Of a stretch of 64,000 nt of DNA, positions 35,797 to 45,327 are shown piece by piece. This DNA is from Euptelea pleiosperma (taxonomy: Eukaryota; Streptophyta; Magnoliopsida; Ranunculales; Eupteleaceae): positions 21,950,248 through 22,014,247 of the forward strand of contig CM068551.1 of NCBI GenBank assembly GCA_035048495.1, given 5' to 3'. The translations under genes and the position numbers were made by a program. The notes under the pieces are model-generated. The model saw only the letters and a program-made list of their open reading frames with translations, was not told the origin of the DNA and searched no databases. The number at the start of each line of letters is the position of its first letter. The stretch's first letter is position 1.

Positions 35797-36649
35797 TAGG
35801 GTTGCAACTTGGGTGGGTTCAACCCGAGCTCGACGGGCTCAACCCGACTTTGGGTTAGGGTTGGGTTGACCCCTTTAGTACTCGGGTTGGGCTTGGGCCT
35901 AGATTTTGACAACCCGATCAAATATGGTTAGGCTAGGGTTGAGGCTTCAACCCAATCCGACCCAATTGAGCCCGTCACACACACACATTGTCAAAGACAT
36001 GTTTAAGACAAATCCATGGAGGTCACCCATTGCAAGAGGTGCATTTCAACACCAATTGCTTGACTACAATTCTGTATGAGAAGGTGAGCAGTTGAGAAGC
36101 TCACTGTTATGTTGCTGATAATAGATGTACTTTTTCATTTTGACTAAAATCACGAGTTTTGCCAATGTACTTGTTGGCCTCGTTTTGCTGTAAACTTGTA
36201 TTACCATTTGCAATTGTGTTAATATCTACAGTTGAAGGCAAATTATTTAGCATTTGTAAGAGCAAGATTATATGGAGAATTTTGAACTTCTAATTCTTAT
36301 ACGAATAAACTTGTAAAGATGATGAACAAAAATGTACATATATTTTGTTAATATGGCCTTATTTATAGGATGTGAAAATGAAGCTGTTATTTAATGGCTA
36401 GCATAACGGTCATTGTATTTACTAATAAACAATTTTAATATGAAAAAAATTTAGCAACCTTTTCAACCAATAAAAAAAATTAAGAAATTGACCAACTCGA
36501 TTAACAAGACCAACTTGATCGGGTTGGGTTTGGGCTGGATAATCTAGGCCCGACCTTGGGTTGTGTTGGACTTGGGTTCATAGCCTTGAAGGTCAGGTTA
36601 GGCTACGGTTGCCCCCAACCCAACCCAACCCGCCCAAGTTGCAACCCTA
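35797..36649. mobile_element. non-autonomous hAT element with 8-bp TSD
   Basis: Ends TAGGGTTGCAACTTGGGTGG and CGCCCAAGTTGCAACCCTA are inverted. Flanks are exact CCAAAAAC repeats (35789-35796 and 36650-36657). Subterminal zones are dense in 'gggttgggtt' and 'caacccaacc' words. The interior is AT-rich with no transposase. Confidence 0.88.
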
Positions 36650-36659
36650 CCAAAAACCT

Positions 36660-37370
36660 ATGACCGTACCTAACTTGTTGAATCCTAATGGAGATATCCT
36701 TCTCCAATTAGGTATGTCCACTTAACCTATATCCTCCCATCATTAATCAATTAGTTATTTTCTAATTTTAATTAGGTCCTAAAGCCTTAGGATCATCCAA
36801 CTACCCTTCTTGTCTCCATTAATTTCTTTTCCTTCTCTCTCATCACTCTTTTGAATCCTAGTTTAATTAGAATTAATACATGGGTACTTTTCAAACCCAT
36901 TAAACCGCTCAATCAAAACTCAAACCTATTCCTAAATGACTTGGCCGTCCCATACTTTGAAGTTTTTATTTCTTTTTGAGCGAAAAGGTCTCTCAAAATC
37001 CATAAACCTTCTCTCTTCCATATGGTATGGACATTAGAACACATGGGGTGGAGAAATTAGGGTTTGGATAGTCTATTTGAGATTGGTTATGTTACGAATT
37101 GAGATATAATGAGATTTTGAGTTCTCCTGATTTTTTCCTACTTTTTTCACCTTGTGGATTCAAGGTTGTGTTTTCAGTAGAGGACGGAGATTTTCTTCCT
37201 TGTTCACATGTGCTTTCGAGATGGTAACTTGGCATTGGGGTAAGCGTAGGAAATGATAAAACAAGCATACAAACACACTGAGATACATTATATAAGATAT
37301 AATTCATTCATCTAAAACCATGGATATTTATGGTGAAATCAAGGTAATTAAGTGAGGTTTTTCCCAAATT
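36660..37370. other. intergenic, no gene seen
   Basis: No recognised coding sequence. The stretch between 33660 and 37370 separates peptide copy C from the orphan exon 2 that follows, and consists mostly of inserted repeats. Confidence 0.4.
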
Positions 37371-37374
37371 AAGT

Positions 37375-37850
37375 GAGCCATTGGATTTTAGCACTTTTCA
37401 TCATGGGCTTCATGGACAGACCTAAGTGTGGGTTTGAAGTCCATAAAGATAAGTATTTGAATGCAACATCTAGCACCTTTTGGTGAGATCACAGGTTCAT
37501 CCCACTAATCAAACGGTCGAAATGAACATATCATGGAATACATTAATCATATAATACCTCCATATTTCAATTTGGGCTCCACTCCTTAACATTTACTCTG
37601 TTGTTTATTGTGCAGGGAAGGCCCATGACGAGCCCACGGCCTAGCCCATAATAAACTGAACAGGGATGTACACACAACAAAGAAAGATCAGCAAACAAGT
37701 CGTCCTATTTCCTGTCCTCGGATACCCTCGATCGTTGTGATGTATAAACATCCGCATGTAATATTTCATTATTTTTCTATCATAAATAAGTGCAAAGGAA
37801 GCTGATTAAGCCTAAAAATGCATTAGAAAATTTAATATGCTCACATCATA
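37375..37850 (+). pseudogene. orphan exon 2 of a cysteine-rich peptide gene
   Basis: Matches the intron 3' part, exon 2 and 3'UTR of copy E. Exon 2 itself is 37616-37644 after TTGTGCAG and still encodes the tail ending HDEPTA. No exon 1 is found upstream; the region before it is transposon sequence. It is the remnant of a sixth peptide copy. Confidence 0.8.
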
Positions 37851-38164
37851 CTGATCATACATATATAGGCCTGTTCAAGCAGCCTATGAATAAAAAATGT
37901 TACAAAAAATCTAATGGCTAGAAATCAACCATCAGGCTGATTTTTGGTGTGTGCGAGTCCACCAATGGATGGGCTAAACATTCATAGGGTCACTGGATCG
38001 GAAAGAGTGTGCCAACGTAACATTTATCAAGGAGTTGAGCATACATAGGAGTGTCGGAGAATCACCTTCTTCTTTATTGTACGTGATGTTTTTAGAGAGG
38101 TTTGATAATCTTAATTTCTTTTCTCTTTTTTGAGTATTCTTGCCATTATTCAACATCTTGTGTC

Positions 38165-38800
38165 AATCAGGTGTCACCCAAAGAGTGCGATTGGTTGAAC
38201 ACGGTGACATGGCTATGTTTTGTGAGGCGTGCATGGGCTATGCATTGCTATGCACTTGAGCGCATTAACACCCCCCCTCAAGCTGATCAGCCGGGGTGAA
38301 TCGAATTTAAAAAAATTTATTTTGAAAAAAAATAAAAGGCTATGATTTTAGTAAAATCCGTAGCCTAAGGTATTGCAAAATGACCTTAATTTTTATTAAA
38401 ACTATCGCATTAACCCTTTAGGCCATAGTTTTTGCTAAAAGCGTGGCTTATGACCACATAATTAGAACTATCCCTTGCTAAAAGCCCCTTTCACTTTCAC
38501 TCTCAAATCTCTCTTCCACAGACCTATATATCCCTTTTCTCGCCGTGAGCGGGTCCCGTCTGCCTTTCATTGTGCCACCGTCGTCCGCCATCCGCCGTTC
38601 ACCGTGCCACGCTGCCATCCGCCATTCACTGTGCCACCGCTCTGCTCCTTTACTTTGCCTAAAGCTCCTCCTACTGTCGCCAAAACCATCCTTTGTCATC
38701 ACCTGAATACTTCTTCGTCGTCGCCATCATTTAGGTATGGCCTTCCATACCGTCATCTCCAAAAAAATCTTTCGGAATAATCTATTAGTGAATTCACTTA
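38165..38800. repeat. repeat unit G, copy 2
   Basis: Second copy of the 27480-28860 repeat with internal deletions: 'gagtgcgattggtt', 'agctgatcagcc', 'ggccatagtttttgctaaa' and 'cccctttcactttcac' blocks in the same order. Its presence with AGO10 and peptide fragments suggests it is part of the larger duplicated segment. Confidence 0.65.
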
Positions 38801-39249
38801 CACCAATACCGACAAACGAGCTGAGGCTTGTAGGGATAAACTTTCTTTATTAGGGTTTCTTTGTGTGTTGGTTTCTTTGCAGGCTGTGCATGGTCGCAGG
38901 GACGAGTGACAATTAGCTTCTTCTACTGTAGGACATGCAAGGACATGGAGATGGAGGGAAAGTACGATTTTCTCTTGAGACATTTTTTTTTGTTTTTTTT
39001 ATTTTTTGGAGTCAACCGGCCTGTTGTTTATGTTTTTTTTCGGGTACTGATGTTGATCTGTCTTTGAAATTAAGATTGCTTGTAGGAGGGCAATGCCTCT
39101 GATTTTGACAATTGGTATGTGTGTAGTCCATTTGATTTTGATAGTGTGGTTATCACGATTCAGCTGACATTATAACCTTTAAAACTTTTCTATATAGAAG
39201 GAAATACCCAAATCGTGAATAAGGTCATTTGATCATTACAAGCCTAAAA
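38801..39249. other. intergenic, no gene seen
   Basis: Short open frames only. No recognised repeat end. Confidence 0.35.
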
Positions 39250-39905
39250 ATAAGTTGTTCATGACACCAGAGTGGGAGTGGGGGCATGGTTCAAAGTAAA
39301 CGGTATTGTTCATGGGTGATACTAAAACATATTGGAAGTATATATATTGTTCGGTTTCGGATGAAATTTTGTGAAATCGAAACGAAATTTTAGTGCAAAT
39401 TTACACATAAGATGAAGTATCATTCGGTTTCGGATGAACTTTGTGTAGCCAAGCTTGTCACGCTCTAGGGTGAAACTGAAACGATACGGGCGAAACATTT
39501 CGATATCGACCGATACTTTGAACCATGAGTGGGGGTGAGATTTCGAAGTCGGAATGACACCTTAGGTAGAAGTTTCCTGCAACTAAGCTCTAGACTGGAA
39601 AGTTAAGATACTCACATTGCTCTGGATTTTGAGCTTTTGCCTCCTATAACTCCTCATGGATGTTGAGGAGTGAGGGAGGGAGGAACCCTCCATGGATGAT
39701 TGATGCGTCGACCCCTCTACCAATGAGTGTAGCTCACGCCCGCAGACTCTTCTTACATATCCTCTGGGGGTGTTTGGCTGTGGGTTTGAAGTTGTGTGGA
39801 GCTGCTTTAAATGGTAGTGATATTGTAGGGACTTGAGGCACCAACGACTTGATTAAATGGAGTGCGGATAATGTGTGAATATGTGCCTGGCACCCGTAGA
39901 TGCCC
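39250..39905 (+). repeat. duplicated AGO10 intron 19 joined to AGO10 3' flank
   Basis: The first part (to about 39655) matches AGO10 intron 19 from about 25100 to 25490, including its hAT MITE. The second part (39660-39905) matches the AGO10 3' flank from about 26815 to 27065. The intervening AGO10 exons 20-22 are missing, so an internal deletion of about 1.3 kb joined the two. Confidence 0.88.
39285..39527. mobile_element. hAT MITE (family D), duplicated with AGO10 intron
   Basis: Perfect 12-bp inverted ends CATGGTTCAAAG and CTTTGAACCATG with AGTGGGGG on both sides (39277-39284, 39528-39535). Insertion site and TSD are those of the AGO10 intron 19 copy, so it was carried here by duplication and did not transpose. 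Confidence 0.88.
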
Positions 39906-40326
39906 TAAGGTAATCAGAATGACAAAAATAATTATCAAGTTTTTGGCAGCTAGATCAAATTGAGGCACACTGGCCCATGAATGTTGGACGACACCAAAAA
40001 TCAGCATGATTGATAGATGATTTCTAATCGTGGGATTCGAGCACTCTTTCATCATGTGTTTCATGAACAGGTCTACGGGTTGGTTCCACCCCATGATGGA
40101 AAAGTGCTAAAATCCAATGGCTAGGAATCACCAATCACACTGATTTTTTTATGTGTAAGCAATCCGAAATACATTGAATATTATGAAAAACTGGTCAAAT
40201 CCAATGGCTAGTAATTCCTAGCTAATTATTAAAATGTTATCACGTAGAACTGGATCTACCTAAAAGTAGCAAACGGTTCACGTCTGCATGTACACTAATA
40301 GCACACATCCAGAATAAGCCATTGAT

Positions 40327-40540
40327 GTGGCAAACAGAGGTTTTGGGTTGTCTATATTGGGCCTTCCTCTTCTTCTTCTTCTTACGATGCATCCCGATGA
40401 AGCAGCACCCGCCATGAACAACGACGTGTGTTACGCTGACTGCTAGCTATGAAGGTTGAAGGGCCGACCACCGCGGAATATTTTTCTGTAAAATTAAGTA
40501 TATATGCAGGTTTTCTATGCCCACTGGAAAACAATCTAGA
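40327..40540 (+). pseudogene. cysteine-rich peptide pseudogene, copy D
   Basis: Homologous to exon 1 of copies A and B. The start codon is GTG, the TATA and 5'UTR block seen in C and E is deleted just upstream, and a TAG interrupts the frame in the second cysteine motif. The rest drifts out of frame. Followed by an AGO10 exon copy. Confidence 0.82.
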
Positions 40541-40599
40541 AAATTACTCAGCATCCGGATGGGAGGAGGACTAGAAGGAGCTGTTCTAGGATAAAGTAT

Positions 40600-41120
40600 T
40601 TCCTCGTGTTCTTTCACCTGCTTTTTTCTGCCAGTTGTGACCGAATTGCTATAATGGTTTGGTTCTCGTGCTGTAGTTCCTCCTGCATTTTATGCACACT
40701 TAGCAGCATTTTGAGCTCGATTCTACTTGGAGCCAGACATCCAGGACAATCGCCTCGATAGGCGGTGGTGCTGGTCAAGCATCAGCCCGGGCTACACCGC
40801 TACATGAGCTTTAGGGGAGTCCGGTGTCCGGCCCTTTTCAGCCCTCAAGGAAAATGTGAAGAGAGTAATGTTTTATTATTAGAGAGGTATAATCGGGGTG
40901 ATGTTGGTTGTAACGAATGATGGACATGCCGCGACCATGTTTCGGACCATGTTGAAGAAGTACAACAAGAAGGGAGGGAGGAACCTTCCATCGATGATTG
41001 ATGCCACCTCTCTACCAATGGCTGTAGCACTCTTACATCTCCTTGGGGGTGTTTGGCTGTGGGTTTGAAGTTGTGTGGAGCTACTCCCGTAATTCTTTAA
41101 GATAGGGAAATTTTATTTGC
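40600..41120 (+). pseudogene. orphan copy 3 of AGO10 exon 22 and 3' flank
   Basis: Acceptor region reads gctgTAGttcctcc with the same three-base insertion as copies 1 and 2. The exon has a TGA after the AHLAAF motif (near 40710) and small indels later. The 3' flank follows to the aaattttatttgca block. Confidence 0.88.
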
Positions 41121-41343
41121 ACCCCACAAATTGGGAAAGCACCTGGAGTAAAATTTTTATTGACCGCTTACAATAGGAGCCATGTGGTACACTTTTAAAG
41201 GACGCTGACCATATGGAAGTTTGGCCAATCTATAGATGGGCCTAGAAATCAAGTTGGATGTTTGGCCATGATGAAAAAGTTTTCAAAATGTTATCACGAC
41301 GTTGAACTGACTCTACCTAAAAGTAGCAACGGTTCATGTACGT

Positions 41344-41350
41344 TATAAAA
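41344..41350 (+). promoter_or_regulatory. TATA box of peptide copy E
   Basis: TATAAAA lies 83 nt upstream of the ATG nearest the signal peptide; a second TATAAAT is at 41386. The surrounding block (agcaacggttcatgtacgt) is nearly the same as upstream of copy C. Confidence 0.5.
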
Positions 41351-41432
41351 CAGCAACAGACATCCAGAATAAGGCATTGATCACCTATAAATGCCACTCT
41401 CTCCCTTTCTCTTCCTCCCTCCAAAAAGAGAT

Positions 41433-41942
41433 ATGGCAAACAGGGCTTCTGGGTTGTCTATATTCTGCCTTCTTCTTCTTACGATGCATCTTGATGTAAC
41501 AGAAGCAGGGTGCTATGCCAACTGCTATAAAGATTGTAGGACCCACCACGGAAAACTTTATTGTTATTTTAAGTGTACTTTTATGTGCTATCCAGAGATC
41601 GACGAACCCCTCGGGAAAAAAACTCATAAAGGTAAGATAAGGAATTCCATCAAATTGCCATGTCCGATACTCTTTTGATGATTTATAGGAGCCATTGGAT
41701 TTGAGCACTTTTCATCATGGGCTTCATGGACAGGCCTAAGGATGGATTTGAAGCCCATAAGATAAGTGCTTGAATGCAACAGCTATCCCATTTGGTGAGA
41801 TCATCACAGGTTCCATCCCACTAATCAAACGGTCCAAATGAACATATCATGGAATAAATTAATCATATAATACCTCCAAATTTCATTTTGGGCTCCACTT
41901 GTTTATTTTGCAGAGAAGCCCCATGACGAGCCCACGGCCTAG
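41433..41942 (+). CDS. small secreted cysteine-rich peptide, copy E
   Basis: Exons 41433-41631 and 41914-41942 join in phase 1 to 75 residues. A signal peptide is followed by six cysteines, C-X3-C-X3-C-X8-C-X3-C-X3-C, and exon 2 gives the same HDEPTA ending as copy A. Donor GGTAAG and acceptor TTTGCAG are good, and the intron is short and free of insertions, so this is the best-preserved copy. The 3' part after the stop is conserved with copies C and F. Predicted secreted; target and activity unknown. An in-frame ATG upstream (41391) lies in the leader next to the TATA-like block, so I prefer the later start. Confidence 0.72.
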
Positions 41943-42422
41943 CCCATAAGAAACTAAACAGGGATGCACAGACAACAAATAAAAGATCACCATACAAGTC
42001 GTCTGATTTCCTGTCCTCGGATACCCTCGATCGCTGTGATGTATAAACATCCGCATGTAATATTTCATTATTTTTCTATCATAAATAAGTGCAAAGGATC
42101 TGATTAATCTTCTCTCTCTAATTGGTCCTCTCTTTGGAGTAAGTTAATAAAATAGTTATATTTAATTGAAGCCCAACAATGCATTGGAAAATTGAATTTA
42201 AATGCCCACATTGGCATACAAAAGGTATACAAAACTTCTCCAAAAATGCTAAGTAGTACTCTTTCGGGCCCACTGACCCTACTAATCTTTTCCCATTCCT
42301 TGATGGAAATGCACACCAAAAATCAACCTGATTGCTGATTTATAGCCATTGGATTTGAGCATTTTTCATCATGGGCTTAGAAATGTTCAAGCAATATATG
42401 AAGAAAAAAAATCCTATGGAGG

Positions 42423-42640
42423 ATGGTTCCGTTTTTTGCAGTTATGCGGGGTCTATGTATAGATAAGAATGGGAGAATATTTAGAGACAAAGAACACTTT
42501 TGGCAGGAGACTCTTATTGGTATCAAAACATTCATATTCAGTTGTGGTACCAGATTTCCTGAGATGAAAGGGATTCACTTTGGTGACGTGGTATTTTGGC
42601 TAAATTCTCTTATGAGAAGAGACTAGTGGGTCGTGCGGTT
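42423..42640 (+). mobile_element. possible LINE ORF2 C-terminal scrap
   Basis: An open frame of 67 codons has a pattern (HFWQE, then FPEMKGIHFGDVVFWLN) reminiscent of the extreme C-terminus of plant LINE ORF2. It is followed by a T-rich stretch. The match is by eye only and weak. Confidence 0.3.
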
Positions 42641-42829
42641 CTCCCTTTCTTTTCTTTTTGTTTTGTTTCGTACATTTGAGATTTTCTCAATCTCCCTTTT
42701 AAATGATATACGAGTGATTTATGCCCGTGCTTTCACACGGGCCATATAAAATGGTAATATAAAATTAATTAATAGAGAAATTTAATAGTTGAGAGATTTT
42801 AGGATTGTGTAAAGATTTTGGATCAGGCT

Positions 42830-43216
42830 CAAGGGACACATATTTTCACACACAATTTTGTTGTATGCACATGGAAGATAAATCAATGGCTGATTTTTGG
42901 TGAGATGATCTCCACACCATATAGTCCACCCCTACAAAAAATCAGTCCATTATAAAATTTTTAACACCGTCAAATGTGGGTTTCAAGTTAATGGTAAAAA
43001 ATAGACGGTCCATAATTCTTTAGCTTATAAACTATGCTACGAATATCATAATGATTTGAATTTTTGTGAGGGTGATATGATCTCCTCACCATAGAGACCA
43101 TCCTCACCAATAATCATCCCATTCGAAAGCTTCTAATTTTTATATTGGTCCCTAACGATTTTTTTTGTGTGAAATTAATATTGTGTGTGAAAATATGTGT
43201 CCCCTGATCCTGACCC
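42830..43216. mobile_element. foldback family B-related element with 9-bp TSD
   Basis: A 387-bp palindrome: left GGATCAGGCTCAAGGGACAC, right inverse GTGTCCCCTGATCCTGACC. Flanks AAAGATTTT (42821-42829) and AAAGTTTTT (after 43216) form a 9-bp TSD with one mismatch. Inner arms carry the 'gaggagatcat' type words of family B. Confidence 0.75.
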
Positions 43217-44389
43217 AAAGTTTTTTTAGTTGTGGAAGTAGAAGAGGGGAGAGACGTTATTAGAGAGATTTTATAGATTGTGGGAAGTTTTCAAAGTTGT
43301 GGAAATAGAAGAGAAGCAAAAACGTTTTAACTTGTAGTAATGATGACATGGTCTCGGGTGCATGGACTTAGTCATACTGCATGGTGTCATTTTTTCATTG
43401 GTAAGGATTTGCAAGAGTAAGTGGTGCAACTGTCCAACCACATCAATGTTTGGCCCACCCCCGCATACATCCTCATTGGTGCTTTACCGTTGATTGATCG
43501 GGCTTTATGAACAGGCCAAGTGTGCGTTCTAATTAAGTCCATCCATGATAAAAAAAAAATTTAATAATCGAATGTAGTGGAGAAAAATCATCAATCAGGC
43601 CGATTTGTGGTGCACAGGCCTTAGAGAAAATTTATGAAGTGGCGGGAGTTTCACTACAGGAAAATTGATTTTTACCGGCGGACTTTTAGCGGCGGCCATG
43701 AAAAAACCGCCGCTATTTGTGGAATTAGTGGCGGCCAGTGAGTTAACCGCCACTAAAGGTATTGGGGGGAAATTTTGAGGGATTTAGCGACAAGTATTAG
43801 CGGCGGTCCAATTATGACCGCCGCTAATGAAGCTATTACCGGCAGTTTTATTCCTAGCCGCTGCTATATGTTCACTAATAGCGGCGGCCACGTTGCTAAC
43901 CGCCACTAATAGGTCCATTAGAGGCGGTCGATTCTGGCCGCCGCTACTCTTAAGTAGATAAAAAAATTCTCTCTCTTTTGTTTCTGCCCAAAACCTTGAG
44001 TGCGCCCAAAACCTTCTCCCGCCCTTGCTGCTGCCTACCTCCTTGCTGCTCCCTTACCTCCTTACGTTACCATCCGCCGGCTGCTTTCTGTCATTCCGTT
44101 GCCGTTTGCCGCCTTAGGTAAGAGTTATTTTTCATTTTTTTCGTTTGTTCTTCATTTTTTTGTACTCGATCAACTTGATTAGTGATTCTAGACCTTTCAA
44201 TCAGTTCTTTCAAACCTTTCGATCTTTTACCCCGAATAATGCTCAATTTCCGACGCTAATCCAACGCTCAGAATCACAATTCATGTTGATATTTTTGGTT
44301 TGTGGTTCCATCTAGGGTTAGGGCAAAATGTAGGATCGAGATTATGCCCTAACCCTAAATCATGTTAATTTTTGGTTTGTGGTCAATCT

Positions 44390-44830
44390 GAGTATTGTTT
44401 GGGTACAAAGATCAAAAGGTTTTAAGTCACTGATCAGTGATTTCTAACTGTTGAATTGAAGCTATTTTAATGGATTGGGTACAAAGATTTCATGAATTGA
44501 AGCTATTTTCATGGATTGAACCGTAGAAATCTCAGCATTATTTGGGTACAAAGATCCAAAGGTTTTAAAAAACTAATCAGGCACATCACTGATTTCTCAC
44601 AGTTGGATTGAAGCTATTTTCATGGGTTGATTTTAACTGCAGGAATCCGAGCATTATTTGGGTACCTTTATCCAAAGGTTTTAAATCACTAATCAGGCTG
44701 ATCAGTGATTTCTAATTTGGATTGAATCTATTTTCATGGTTTGATTTTAACCATAGGAATCTGAGCATTATTTTGGTAGAAAGATCCAAAGGTTTTAAAT
44801 CACTAAACAGGCTGATTTTTAATGATTTTT
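44390..44830. repeat. tandem family A-core repeats inside CACTA
   Basis: The words 'aaagatccaaaggtttta' and 'tcatggnttgattttaac' recur about four times at roughly 115-140-bp spacing. This is the centre of family A copied in tandem within the CACTA internal region, without family A ends. Confidence 0.65.
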
Positions 44831-45327
44831 AACAGTTAGTTTTAGTACTCAACAAATGAGTAAAAATTCTGTCACAACGGATTGCATATCACACAATCAC
44901 AAGACAATTAGTTCTCGGCACGTACACCTCAAAGCAAAAGCACATGGGTACATTGACCTAGGGATTAGAAATCAGTAATTAGGTTAATTTTTTGTTTGTA
45001 AATTGACCTAGGGATTGGCCAAACATCCATAAGGCAAGTGATGATCAGAATCGCCAATCATGAATTTTTTTGTTTGTGGGTCCATCTAGGGTTGGTGAGG
45101 ATGGTCCCGACGGTGAGGAGATCACCCTCACAAAAATTCAAATCACTCTGATATTCACAGCATGGTTTACAAGTTGAAGAATTAAGGACTGTCTATTTTT
45201 TACTATTAACTTGAAACCCACATTTGATAGTGTTAGAAATTTTAGAATGGGCTGATTTTTTGTAGGTGTGATCTATATGGTGAGGAGATCACCCTCACGT
45301 TTACTAATTAATTTATTTTTAATGCAG

